Part shown: one piece after another, positions 6,803 to 15,222 of the stretch
How positions within the stretch are numbered: position 1 is the stretch's first letter
Layout of the letters: each line of letters starts with the position of its first letter
Origin: Chitinophagaceae bacterium UBA3961
GTDB lineage: Bacteria; Bacteroidota; Bacteroidia; Chitinophagales; Chitinophagaceae
Reading direction: 5' to 3'
Assembly (NCBI GenBank): GCA_002385265.1
Contig: DGDD01000240.1
Span: forward strand, 1 to 16,932
DNA: 16,932 nt
Position numbers and translations under genes: made by a program
Notes under the pieces: model-generated
Seen by the model: only the letters and a program-made list of their open reading frames with translations
Told to the model about the DNA's origin: nothing
Databases searched by the model: none

Positions 6803-9124
6803 ATGGAAGAAAAAGAATTGAGTACCGGATTTGACATTTCAAGATTGTTTAGAAGGATTCTAAGCAATTATTTCTGGTTTTTGTTTACCATTCCGGTATT
6901 GGTAGGAGGCGCCTATTTATACCTTAAATACTCGGTGCCACTTTTCCAAGTAGTTTCCTACTTGCAAATACAACCACCCAATGAAGGTCAGAGTTTAATT
7001 GGTGGATCGCCTTTCTCTTCTTCAGGGCAGCAAGCGAACAACTTGCCCGACATGAATGGAGAAGTCTTTAAACTTCAATCTACAGCTTTATTTGAGCAAG
7101 TAGTGGATTCACTTCGATTAGACATTGAGGTATCAGCCAAAGGTAAAGTAAAGAATCAACCCATGCAGGTAGACTCGCTTCCCTTTGTAATTACTACCAA
7201 AAGAACCAATGTTCATCAATCAAGTGAAGTTTTCGATTTGCGTTTGAATAAGTCCGGATTTGAATTGGTGAGTTCCAATAAGAAAATTTCCGGGATATAC
7301 GACAAGCCCTTCGTTATTAATGGCGACTCTGTTTTGTTCCAATTAAGCGATTCTGCTGCAATTGGCCAAGCATACACCTTCCAATTGAAATCGAAGAAGG
7401 AAAAAGCTGCTGAGATTCTCGGTCGATTCACTGTAGGGCCTGTTCCTAAAGGTGGAAGTGGAATGTTGCAATTAACGTTGAAAGACGAAATAACTTCAAG
7501 AGCAAAAATGATTATTGAAGTTCTCATCGATAAATACGATGGTGCAAACCAAGACTTCAAAACGAAAAGCTTAAAAAGTGAAATGGCATTTCTCGACAAT
7601 CGATTAAATGCCGTTGCTCGTGAATTAGAGACTCAGGAAAATACCGTGCGTGATTTCAAAGCAAGTAATAAAATCAATAACGTGTCAGCCTCAGCTGATC
7701 AATTACTGACCAGCTTAACGGATATTGACAAGCAAAAGAATGACAATAAGTATAAAGAGACACTTCTGTCAAATATTGAGAACTACATTCGTAATCGTCC
7801 GGATGAAAAGATACAAGTAGCAGGTGTGCAAGATGGTGAACTACTTGGGCTGGTTTCTGCCTACAACGGGAAACTCACCGAAAGAGCTTCAGTATTAGCA
7901 TATGGTGCAGCGCAAGACCTTCGCTTGCCTCCGATAAATACAAAAATTGAAGACTTAAAGCGCTCCATTGAAAATCGTATCAATAGCTTGAGAGAGGAGT
8001 TAGGTACTAGCAATTCATATCTAGCCGAAAGAGAACGTTCTACAAACTCTCGCTTTGTAACATTACCTGAGAAAGAAAAGAATTACATTGAAGTAAACCG
8101 ATTGTTAAATGTTAAGCAAACACTTTACGTATTCTTACTTCAAAGAAAGGAAGATAAAAATATTGAATTCGCATCTTCGGGATTTGGAGGTTCTAGAATT
8201 GTAGATTGGAAATTTAGCAATATGCGCGAACCAAGACCGCTGTTTATATACGCCGGGGCTTTAGGTGCAGCCATTTTGCTTCCTTTGTTAATCATCGTTA
8301 TTGCTTTCATTTCAAACAGGAAGATTGACAGTTTTGAAGACATTTATAAGTCTACAGCAATGCCGGTAGCGGGCGAGATTTCATATTTGCCAAAGAATAA
8401 AGAGAATATTGTTATTACTGAAGATAATGTAAGTGCTGTTGCAGAGCAATTCAGAACATTAAGAACTAATTTCTTCTATTTAAGCAAGCAACTTGCTAAT
8501 AAAGTGGTAATGGTTACCTCCAGTATTAGTGGTGAAGGAAAGAGTTTTGTGAGCTTGAATTTGGGAAACAGCATTGCTATTTCCGGCAAGAAAATCGTGC
8601 TACTTGAGTTTGACTTGAGAAACCCGACGTTGAGCGATAAAGTTAATCTTGAAAATAAAGTTGGAATACATAACTATTTGTCTGGTGAAGTTTCCATTGA
8701 AGAGATTGTAAATCCGGTAGAAGGGTATCCCAACTTATATTTTATCAGTGCAGGAACTCCTTTAACACCAAATCCGGGTGAAATAATTTTAAGCAACAAG
8801 ATGCCAACAATGTTTGAGTATCTGAGAGCCAATTTTGACTACATTATTTTAGACACCCCACCAATTGAAGCGGTATCGGATTCGCTAACGATGTCGAAAT
8901 ATGTAGATAGCACCTTCTACATCGTACGTCATAAGTACTCCAATAAATCTTCACTTACGTTGATCAATCAATTGTATAAGGATAAAAAGCTACCAAATCC
9001 AGTGTTGGTAATCAATGGTATTAAAGCCGGGGATGGATACAGAAATGCCTATGGATACGGGTATGGGCAGAAGGCGAAGATTAAGAAGAAGAAAGGATTT
9101 TTAAGAATAGCATCAATATTTTAA
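6803..9124 (+). CDS. Wzc-like polysaccharide co-polymerase with BY-kinase domain
   Basis: A 773-residue inner-membrane protein joining a Wzz chain-length domain to a bacterial tyrosine kinase. The first membrane helix is near 22-41 (YFWFLFTIPVLVGGAYLY). A long periplasmic part with coiled-coil stretches (about 250-450) follows, then a second helix near 478-506. The cytoplasmic kinase has Walker A SGEGKS (576-581), Walker A' LLEFDLR (600-606, glutamate at the place of the more usual first aspartate, which I recall as common in this phylum) and Walker B ILDTPP (682-687). The C-terminal tail carries four tyrosines (746, 750, 752, 754) in YRNAYGYGYG, the expected autophosphorylation cluster, then a lysine-rich stretch. 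Cycles of phosphorylation of this tail set polymer length and export with the Wza-like partner just upstream. A strong hairpin follows the stop codon. Confidence 0.92.
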   Translation: MEEKELSTGFDISRLFRRILSNYFWFLFTIPVLVGGAYLYLKYSVPLFQVVSYLQIQPPNEGQSLIGGSPFSSSGQQANNLPDMNGEVFKLQSTALFEQVVDSLRLDIEVSAKGKVKNQPMQVDSLPFVITTKRTNVHQSSEVFDLRLNKSGFELVSSNKKISGIYDKPFVINGDSVLFQLSDSAAIGQAYTFQLKSKKEKAAEILGRFTVGPVPKGGSGMLQLTLKDEITSRAKMIIEVLIDKYDGANQDFKTKSLKSEMAFLDNRLNAVARELETQENTVRDFKASNKINNVSASADQLLTSLTDIDKQKNDNKYKETLLSNIENYIRNRPDEKIQVAGVQDGELLGLVSAYNGKLTERASVLAYGAAQDLRLPPINTKIEDLKRSIENRINSLREELGTSNSYLAERERSTNSRFVTLPEKEKNYIEVNRLLNVKQTLYVFLLQRKEDKNIEFASSGFGGSRIVDWKFSNMREPRPLFIYAGALGAAILLPLLIIVIAFISNRKIDSFEDIYKSTAMPVAGEISYLPKNKENIVITEDNVSAVAEQFRTLRTNFFYLSKQLANKVVMVTSSISGEGKSFVSLNLGNSIAISGKKIVLLEFDLRNPTLSDKVNLENKVGIHNYLSGEVSIEEIVNPVEGYPNLYFISAGTPLTPNPGEIILSNKMPTMFEYLRANFDYIILDTPPIEAVSDSLTMSKYVDSTFYIVRHKYSNKSSLTLINQLYKDKKLPNPVLVINGIKAGDGYRNAYGYGYGQKAKIKKKKGFLRIASIF

Positions 9125-9130
9125 ATAGAT

Positions 9131-9164
9131 ACAACAGAACTGAACACCAGTTCTGTTGTGTTTT
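9131..9164 (+). terminator. Terminator-like hairpin between the kinase and ABC flippase genes
   Basis: ACAACAGAACTG (9131-9142) and CAGTTCTGTTGT (9148-9159) form a perfect 12-bp stem closed by the 5-base loop AACAC. A G and four T residues follow (9160-9164). It starts 7 bases after the kinase stop codon and ends 14 bases before the next start codon. The stem is strong but the T-run is short, so it may be a partial terminator inside the locus, or an mRNA-stabilising 3' end. In a locus led by an antiterminator it is a natural read-through point. Confidence 0.75.
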
Positions 9165-9178
9165 AACAAAACTCGACT

Positions 9179-10981
9179 GTGCAGTATCAATACAAGAATA
9201 ATTTTATTGGCTATTTCAAGTTCTACTATCGAATTGTAGGTAAAAGAATGATTTTCTTTTTCATGCTTACGATTTTAATTAGTTTTCTTGATGGCTTGGG
9301 CTTAGCAATGTTCATTCCCTTGTTGCAAAGCGTTTCTGACGCGGGCAACTCAGGCGCTGCCGATACTTCATCAATGGGTGAACTACATTATCTTGTAGAT
9401 TTTATAAGATCTATGGGATTTGAGCTTACACTAAATACTGTTTTAGGGAGCTTAATGATCTTGTTTATTGCAAAGGGAATAATGAGATTCTTTCAATTGA
9501 GTTATTATGCTGCACTCAGACAGTATTTTATCAAAAAGGTTCGAACTCAGCTTATTGATAATTTAAATGGCATTTCATATAACTCGTTTTTGAAGATTGA
9601 ATCAGGTAGAATTCAGAATACGCTGACAGTAGATGTACAAAGACTGTTTCAGACAATGAAATTTTACTTTGATGCATCCCAAGCATTTGTGATGTTGGCT
9701 ACATATATGTTGCTTGCATTCTTAGCAAATTATCAATTTGCAATTTTAGTTGGTGTTGGTGCGGGATTATCGAATTTGATATACAGAAGAATTTATAAAG
9801 TTACTAAGAAGGCATCGATTGCATTGTCGAGCAAAGGAAGTGACTTTAATAGTTTTCTTGGCCAATCAACAAACTACTTTAAATACTTGAAGTCAACGAA
9901 TACATTCGCGCCGTATGCAAAGAAGTTGAAGAAAGTTATTACGGAGACTGAGTTTTTAAACAGGAAGATTGGTAATATGAATGCCATTACCACAGCTGTA
10001 AAAGAGCCTATGATTGTAACGATTGTTACAATTGTAATTTTTGTTCAGATAAGGTTCATGGGCGCTAGTTTGGGTGCGATTATATTGAGTTTATTATTGT
10101 TTTACCGAGCTCTTAGTTTCTTGGTTATGATTCAAAATCATTGGCAAGGATATATTGAGAATATTGGCGGAATGAATGCCGTTGCCACATTACTTGATGA
10201 AATGGCATCATTGAAAGAAGAAAATGGGCAAACGCAATTTACCAACTTAGAGAAAGGTATCACTGTTAGCAATGTTACTTTTAAGTACGGAGACAAGACC
10301 GTAATAGACAATATCAGCATTCAAATTCCACGAAGAAAAACAGTTGCATTGGTGGGAGAAAGTGGCTCTGGAAAGACGACTATGGCGAATATGATTGTTG
10401 GATTGATCAAGCCTGAGTCGGGAACTATTTATATCGACGGAACAGCTATGGATCAGTACGATCTCAATTCTTATAGAAGTACTATCGGCTATATTTCTCA
10501 AGAGTCAGTTATTTTTAGCGACTCCATTTATAATAATATCACATTCTGGGCGGAAAAAACACCTGAGAATATCGAACGTTTCAAAGAGGTGGTGAAGATT
10601 GCTTTGTTAGAAGACTTTATCAATAACCAGCCTGAACACGAAGAAACGAAACTTGGCGATAATGGAATATTGATTTCAGGGGGCCAGAGACAACGAATCT
10701 CGATTGCCCGGGAACTTTATAAAAATACCAGCATCATTGTTTTTGATGAGGCAACATCAGCACTTGACTCTGAAACTGAGAAATCAATTCAAGAGAATAT
10801 TGAGAAATTGTATGGAAGTTTCACTATGATTTTAATTGCACATCGACTGTCTACCATTAAGACTGCCGACACCATATTTTTACTTGAAAAAGGAAAAATA
10901 TCAGCTTCAGGTACTTTCGAAGAAATGATAGATAAGTCACCTAGGTTCAAGAAAATGGTAAGTCTCCAAGGTTTTCATTAA
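9179..10981 (+). CDS. ABC transporter, fused membrane and ATPase domains (MsbA/PglK-like flippase)
   Basis: A 600-residue half-transporter. The N-terminal part has about six hydrophobic helices (about residues 20-330), beginning RMIFFFMLTILISFLDGLG. The ATPase domain follows (about 350-600): Walker A GESGSGKTT (393-401), Q-loop ISQES, signature ISGGQRQ (499-505, I for the usual L), Walker B IIVFDEATSALDS with D523-E524, and switch histidine H555 in AHRLS. As a homodimer it should move a lipid-linked substrate across the inner membrane. In this setting that is probably the undecaprenyl-linked repeat unit, as PglK does, though lipid A-type export cannot be excluded. The start is GTG at 9179: an in-frame stop lies 15 bases upstream, and the next ATG (9249) would cut into the first helix. 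The start lies just after a terminator-like hairpin, so translation or transcription may be regulated there. Confidence 0.87.
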   Translation: MQYQYKNNFIGYFKFYYRIVGKRMIFFFMLTILISFLDGLGLAMFIPLLQSVSDAGNSGAADTSSMGELHYLVDFIRSMGFELTLNTVLGSLMILFIAKGIMRFFQLSYYAALRQYFIKKVRTQLIDNLNGISYNSFLKIESGRIQNTLTVDVQRLFQTMKFYFDASQAFVMLATYMLLAFLANYQFAILVGVGAGLSNLIYRRIYKVTKKASIALSSKGSDFNSFLGQSTNYFKYLKSTNTFAPYAKKLKKVITETEFLNRKIGNMNAITTAVKEPMIVTIVTIVIFVQIRFMGASLGAIILSLLLFYRALSFLVMIQNHWQGYIENIGGMNAVATLLDEMASLKEENGQTQFTNLEKGITVSNVTFKYGDKTVIDNISIQIPRRKTVALVGESGSGKTTMANMIVGLIKPESGTIYIDGTAMDQYDLNSYRSTIGYISQESVIFSDSIYNNITFWAEKTPENIERFKEVVKIALLEDFINNQPEHEETKLGDNGILISGGQRQRISIARELYKNTSIIVFDEATSALDSETEKSIQENIEKLYGSFTMILIAHRLSTIKTADTIFLLEKGKISASGTFEEMIDKSPRFKKMVSLQGFH

Positions 10982-11013
10982 ATATTCCAGCATTACCCTA
11001 TAATAAAATTGTC

Positions 11014-12093
11014 ATGATTCCAGTAACGAAACCTTTTTTGCCACCAGTTGAAGAATACGAAGCATTCGTAAAGGATATTTGGACGAGGCATTGGCTAACG
11101 AATAATGGCCCGTTGGTGAACGAATTAGAAATCAGAGTAAAGAATTATTTGCAAACTCCCCATTTCTTGTTTGTTAATAATGGTACGATTGCACTTCAGA
11201 TGGCCATACGAGCCCTACGCTTGGAAGGTGAAGTGATCACGACTCCGTTTTCGTTTATTGCAACAACAAGTAGTTTGATGTGGGAGCGTTGTACACCGGT
11301 GTTTGTAGACATTGATCCCGATACTTTCAATATTGATCCAGAAAAAATTAGAGCCGCAATTACGCCTAAGACAACTGGTATTTTAGCTACCCATGTTTTT
11401 GGTAATCCATGTGATATAGAAGCAATTACTGAAATTGCAAAAGAATACAACTTAAAAGTAATTTATGACGCGGCACACAGCTTCGGTGTGAAATACAAAG
11501 GGCAATCGCTTTTTAATTTCGGAGACATAAGTACAACCAGCTTCCATGCAACGAAATTATTTCATACAATTGAAGGTGGCGGTGTATTTACTGTCAATGC
11601 AGAGTTGTTAAAGGAAATGGCATATGTTAGAAATTTCGGGTTTGATGGGCCGGAGAATTTCGCTACAGTGGGAATCAACGGAAAGAATTCTGAATTTCAT
11701 GCTGCGATGGGCCTTGCAAACCTAAAATACATAGAAGATATTCTGAACAGAAGGAAAGATACCTACGAGTATTATTTAGAGCATCTTCAAGACAAAAATA
11801 TCAAGTTTCAAAAAATAGAAAAGAATACTACCTACAATTATTCCTATTTCCCTGCAATTTTCGAGTCGGAAGAAATTCTAAAAAAAGTAGAGAATTATTG
11901 TATGATGAACTTGATTGTTCCTAGAAGGTATTTTCATCCATCACTCAATACTATTAGAATACTTTCAGGTAACAAATGTCCGATAAGTGAAGATATAGCT
12001 TCTCGCGTTTTGTGTTTGCCGATGTATCATGTGCTAAGTAAGGAAGAGACCAATTTTATCCTTCGAATCATATTGCGAGCATTGAATTACTAG
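11014..12093 (+). CDS. DegT/DnrJ/EryC1 sugar aminotransferase (VioA-like)
   Basis: A 359-residue PLP enzyme of the sugar aminotransferase family, which adds an amino group from glutamate to a keto-nucleotide sugar. The start PVTKPFLPPVEEY and WLTNNGPLVNELE are typical. VNNGT (54-58) binds cofactor phosphate, D152 and H155 in YDAAHSFG contact the PLP ring, and K181 in SFHATKLFHTIEGGG is the Schiff-base lysine. All expected catalytic residues are present. The text most resembles VioA-type enzymes, which make dTDP-4-amino-4,6-dideoxyglucose (Qui4N); that regiochemistry is an inference. The dTDP-sugar enzymes it would need are not in the window. It ends one base before the first WbqC gene and is surely co-translated with it, so the new amino group is probably modified by neighbouring gene products. 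Confidence 0.88.
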   Translation: MIPVTKPFLPPVEEYEAFVKDIWTRHWLTNNGPLVNELEIRVKNYLQTPHFLFVNNGTIALQMAIRALRLEGEVITTPFSFIATTSSLMWERCTPVFVDIDPDTFNIDPEKIRAAITPKTTGILATHVFGNPCDIEAITEIAKEYNLKVIYDAAHSFGVKYKGQSLFNFGDISTTSFHATKLFHTIEGGGVFTVNAELLKEMAYVRNFGFDGPENFATVGINGKNSEFHAAMGLANLKYIEDILNRRKDTYEYYLEHLQDKNIKFQKIEKNTTYNYSYFPAIFESEEILKKVENYCMMNLIVPRRYFHPSLNTIRILSGNKCPISEDIASRVLCLPMYHVLSKEETNFILRIILRALNY

Positions 12094-12094
12094 T

Positions 12095-12799
12095 ATGAAA
12101 GTTGCAATTATGCAGCCCTATTTTTTTCCATATATAGGGCAATTTAACCTTATTCTTGCGGCAGATCGTTTTCTTTTATGTGATGAAGTACAGTACATCA
12201 AGAAGGGATGGATTAACCGAAATCGGATCATTACACAGTTGAATACTGTTGATTATATTACTGTGCCCATTCAAAAGCACAGTAGTAAAGAAATAATCAA
12301 GAATATCTATATAGCGAATGAATTGCTTTGGCAAAAAGAAATTCTAAATAAACTAAAGGCGTACACGAAAGCACCATACTACAAAGAAGTTAGTGAGCTT
12401 GTTGAGTTCGTAGTGTATTCCAAGAAAGAAACTATTGCGGAATTGAACGCTATTTGCTTTGAAACGGTGTGTAAATACCTTGATATCCCTTTTAAAATTG
12501 AATTTACTTCGTCTTTGAATATCGATTATTCATCTGTAAAACGTGTGGAAGATTGGGCTATAACTATTTCGAAAGCAGTAAGTGCTACAGAGTATTTGAA
12601 CCCTCCAGGTGGCATGAGTATTTACGAAAATGAGTATTTCAAAAATGCCGGAATTGAGTTAAAATATATTAAGCCTATAACGCAAGTTTACAAGCAGTTT
12701 TCAAATACGTTTGAAGCGAATCTTTCAATAATTGATGTTTTAATGTTCAATGGAAGTAAAGGTTCAAAAGAATTGATTTCTAAATACGAAGTGATATGA
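12095..12799 (+). CDS. WbqC-family protein (first of two)
   Basis: A 234-residue protein with the family opening MQPYFFPYIGQFNLI (6-20), the block IKKGWINRNR (35-44) and, later, YLNPPGG and a final IIDVLMFNGS. The family is named after wbqC of an enterobacterial O-antigen cluster and is common in Bacteroidota surface-polysaccharide loci. To my knowledge its reaction has not been firmly established, although its neighbours are often aminotransferases and acyltransferases, suggesting a role in acylating or aminoacylating amino sugars. Here it starts one base after the VioA-like aminotransferase and overlaps the next gene by ATGA, so the three are tightly coupled. It is clearly paralogous to the protein at 15223-15993. 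No signal peptide or membrane helix is seen, so it should be cytoplasmic. Confidence 0.85.
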   Translation: MKVAIMQPYFFPYIGQFNLILAADRFLLCDEVQYIKKGWINRNRIITQLNTVDYITVPIQKHSSKEIIKNIYIANELLWQKEILNKLKAYTKAPYYKEVSELVEFVVYSKKETIAELNAICFETVCKYLDIPFKIEFTSSLNIDYSSVKRVEDWAITISKAVSATEYLNPPGGMSIYENEYFKNAGIELKYIKPITQVYKQFSNTFEANLSIIDVLMFNGSKGSKELISKYEVI

Positions 12800-13758
12800 G
12801 GGAATACGGTGGATACATAGAGCTGGAATCAGTAGGAAATCAATGTTCCGAATATCATAGTGGAATTAGAACCAAATGTGGTAGGGCTTCGTTGAATTAT
12901 ATTTTAGAATCAGTAGAGGTAAAAAAGATCTACTTGCCTTATTATTGCTGCATTCGAGTATTAGATCCTGTGTGGGATAAGGCAATTCCCTATGAATTTC
13001 TCGAAATAGATCAGAATCTAGAACTCAAGGAGTTGCCCAAATTAGCAGCAGGCGAGTACCTGATTTATGTGAACTTCTTTGGAATGAAGGAAGAGTATAT
13101 TTCAAAGCTAGGGAATGAATTTAAAGATCAATTAATTATTGATAATACCCAAGCCTATTTTTTCAAGAAACAAACTGAATATTGGCATTTCAATTCATGT
13201 AGGAAGTTCTTTGGTGTGCCCGACGGAAGTTATCTTTATATGCCTCATTCATATAAACTAAGCCAACCAACAAAAATAAATTCAGAGTACAAGGTAGAGC
13301 ATTTATACAAACGTATATTATACAACGCACCAGCCGGATATCAGGACTACAACGCCAATGAAATGTTGTTGGATCATCGGATTGAAGATATGAGTTCTTT
13401 CAGTCGTTATCACTTGCAACACATTGACCAAGATGCTTTGGCAGCAAAAAGACTCAGCAACTTTCAAGTAGCGCATTCTATCTTAGGAAATTCGAATCGA
13501 TTTGATACGTCTGCGATAAATGCCGGCCTGTATTATCCTTTTTTCCCGAGCGTATTGGTAGATAAAAAGCGCTTTTTCCAGCGGAACATATTTATATCAA
13601 CGCTCTGGGGAGACCTTTTTGAACGCCCACAAACTGATCAATTTAGTTTTGAGAAGGAAATTTCAACATATCTTATACCCATTCCAATTGACCACAGATA
13701 CAATGCCGCTGACATCGAACATATTTGTTCTGTTGTTTTGGAAATAATCAACACTTAA
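12796..13758 (+). CDS. Uncharacterised protein with a divergent DegT/aminotransferase-like fold
   Basis: A 320-residue protein with no family I can name with confidence. It resembles a PLP-dependent fold type I aminotransferase in outline. CGRASLNYIL (28-37) sits where such enzymes bind cofactor phosphate. IYLPYYCC is a core strand, and IIDNTQAYF with D116 and Q119 corresponds to the usual DAAHSFG. NSCRKFFGVPDGSYLY with K137 corresponds to the segment with the Schiff-base lysine. The D-to-K distance is 21 residues, a little shorter than the 29 in the VioA-like enzyme upstream. So it may bind PLP, but overall similarity is too low to assign a reaction. It overlaps the WbqC gene by four bases and is followed three bases later by a glycosyltransferase, so it belongs to the sugar-tailoring block. 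An inactive scaffold role is also possible. Confidence 0.6.
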   Translation: MREYGGYIELESVGNQCSEYHSGIRTKCGRASLNYILESVEVKKIYLPYYCCIRVLDPVWDKAIPYEFLEIDQNLELKELPKLAAGEYLIYVNFFGMKEEYISKLGNEFKDQLIIDNTQAYFFKKQTEYWHFNSCRKFFGVPDGSYLYMPHSYKLSQPTKINSEYKVEHLYKRILYNAPAGYQDYNANEMLLDHRIEDMSSFSRYHLQHIDQDALAAKRLSNFQVAHSILGNSNRFDTSAINAGLYYPFFPSVLVDKKRFFQRNIFISTLWGDLFERPQTDQFSFEKEISTYLIPIPIDHRYNAADIEHICSVVLEIINT

Positions 13759-13761
13759 CCT

Positions 13762-14595
13762 ATGAACGCTCCTTTAGTTTCTGTATGTGTTATTACATAC
13801 AATCACGAACCATTTATCAGGAACTGTCTTGATGGAATACTACAACAAAAGGTCAATTTTCCAATTGAGATTATTATTGGAGAAGATTGTTCTAAAGATG
13901 GAACAAGGTCTATTATTGAAGAGTATGTTGACAAGTATCCTGATTTATTTGTACCCATCTTTCATAACAAGAATGTAGGTGGCGCACGAAATGGTTACGA
14001 GCATTGTTTTAATAAGATAAGAGGGAAGTATGTTGCCGTTTGTGAGGGGGACGATTTTTGGACAAATGCTGACAAGCTTCAAAAGCAGGTTGATTTTTTA
14101 GAAGCTCATCCAGAGTTTTCTTTTTGCTTCCACAGAATTGATGCAGTGAATGAAAAAAATGAAAAGCTGGAAGCTCAAGACACTTTTGATAGAGTAAAAG
14201 TATATAGTCCGGAGGAGGTGATTCATACGTTTATTCCTACGCTTTCGGTAGTATTCAAACATAACTTTACTAGAATTCCCGAGGAAATATATAGTGTAAA
14301 GAGCGCTGATGCATTTCTATTTGCTATGTTAGCGAAATTTGGGCCCGGCGCGGATTTAGGGTTCATGGGAGCTTCCTATAGAAAGCATTCAGGTGGGGTT
14401 TTCAATAGTTTGTCTAAATACAAACAATTGCAGCAAGCAATTGAAACAAGAAGAACGATGCTAAAATCAGAGTTTTTCGACAAGCGCATTAAAAACGAGA
14501 TTAAACGTGATATTTTCACTCGCAAGAAAAAGGGATTTCTACTTCTATTGAAAGAGTTCAAACTCAGTGAAATTCCAAGCTTGTTAACCCTATAA
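13762..14595 (+). CDS. Family 2 glycosyltransferase
   Basis: A 277-residue GT-A fold enzyme. It starts PLVSVCVITYNHEPFIRNCLDGIL. It continues with IGEDCSKDGT (40-48) for nucleotide binding and the metal-binding CEGDDFW (94-100), where D97 and D98 fit the DXD position. HPEFSFCFHRI and a C-terminal YRKHSGGVFN block are characteristic of a large subgroup of O-antigen and capsule transferases. No membrane helices are seen, so it probably works at the cytoplasmic face of the inner membrane, adding one sugar to the lipid-linked repeat unit. Donor and acceptor cannot be read from the sequence. It follows the divergent aminotransferase-like gene by three bases and precedes a GNAT gene by ten, so one candidate donor is the amino sugar made and modified by these neighbours. 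Confidence 0.9.
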   Translation: MNAPLVSVCVITYNHEPFIRNCLDGILQQKVNFPIEIIIGEDCSKDGTRSIIEEYVDKYPDLFVPIFHNKNVGGARNGYEHCFNKIRGKYVAVCEGDDFWTNADKLQKQVDFLEAHPEFSFCFHRIDAVNEKNEKLEAQDTFDRVKVYSPEEVIHTFIPTLSVVFKHNFTRIPEEIYSVKSADAFLFAMLAKFGPGADLGFMGASYRKHSGGVFNSLSKYKQLQQAIETRRTMLKSEFFDKRIKNEIKRDIFTRKKKGFLLLLKEFKLSEIPSLLTL

Positions 14596-14605
14596 ACCTA
14601 ATCTT

Positions 14606-15127
14606 ATGTCAACAGTGTACATTCGTCCAACAGTAATTGAAGATGCAAAAGTATCTTACAAATGGAGAAACATTCCCAGATTATGGAAATACACAGCATT
14701 CAAAACGGACAAAGAAATCACCTATGAAGACGAAAAGGCATGGCTCGAGAAGAAGCTTGAACAAAGTAATGAATTTCGGTTCTCAATTTGTTTAGTTGAA
14801 AACGATCAGTACATCGGATACATGTTCATTAACAACATCACAGAAAATGAAGGTGAAATACACACTGTAATAGGAGAGATGGCCTATTGGGGTGGCGGAA
14901 GAGCGAAAGATGCGGCTAAATTGGTTTTAGATTCTATGTTTAAAAACACGTCTGTTAAACAGATCATAACCAAAGTTAATGTGAAGAATCTTGGTGCAAT
15001 TAAACTTACTCTAGACATGGGATTTGAAAAAACACACGAAGAGTTTCATCAAGAAACAGGATTCGATTTAGTGGTTTTTAGAATGACTAAAGAGTCATTC
15101 TATGAACAATTCCCTGATTTTAAATAA
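14606..15127 (+). CDS. GNAT acyltransferase, RimJ/RimL type
   Basis: A 173-residue protein with the GNAT layout: IRPTVIEDAKVSYKWRN at the start, a central strand region IGYMFINNITENEGEIHTVIG, the acetyl-CoA pyrophosphate-binding turn around GGGRAKDAAKLVL (about 97-109), and a late block KVNVKNLGAIKLTLDMGFEK that is very typical of RimL-like members. It would transfer an acetyl or similar acyl group from CoA to an amine. In ribosomal RimJ/L the target is a protein N-terminus, but in polysaccharide loci such enzymes (for example PseH-like) acylate 4-amino sugars, and the VioA-like gene upstream would supply such a substrate. The gene closes a compact run (11014-15127) and is followed by an 86-base gap with a possible promoter. 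Confidence 0.82.
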   Translation: MSTVYIRPTVIEDAKVSYKWRNIPRLWKYTAFKTDKEITYEDEKAWLEKKLEQSNEFRFSICLVENDQYIGYMFINNITENEGEIHTVIGEMAYWGGGRAKDAAKLVLDSMFKNTSVKQIITKVNVKNLGAIKLTLDMGFEKTHEEFHQETGFDLVVFRMTKESFYEQFPDFK

Positions 15128-15170
15128 ATACATATTGCGTAGAGTGTTGATAATCATTTGATTTGTAGAA

Positions 15171-15200
15171 TTGCTTTTTTAGAGATTTTTGAATAATTTG
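15171..15200 (+). promoter_or_regulatory. Possible internal Bacteroidota-type promoter
   Basis: TTG at 15171-15173 and ATAATTTG at 15193-15200 are 19 bases apart. The second box matches TAnnTTTG in its last four bases and its spacing, but not in its first two. Predicted transcription would start near 15207 and give a leader of about 16 bases to the ATG at 15223. It lies in the first sizeable gap of the tailoring block. Confidence 0.35.
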
Positions 15201-15222
15201 TAATTAGATTCAATTGTACCCC

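Noticed and set aside
8363..8371. CGGTAGCG octamer, ops-like, inside the kinase gene
   Set aside because: It is part of coding sequence for Pro-Val-Ala-Gly, with none of the JUMPStart context. A similar match lies in the dihydroorotase-like gene near 2194-2202. These show the short core alone is not meaningful.
12796..12799. Four-base gene overlap considered as a frameshift or fusion point
   Set aside because: ATGA overlaps are a normal form of translational coupling, and both proteins are complete at their ends.
15214..15222. TTG as start of the second WbqC gene
   Set aside because: It adds only three codons before an ATG, with no supporting signal and a predicted transcription start just before it. 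ATG 15223 or GTG 15286 is more likely.
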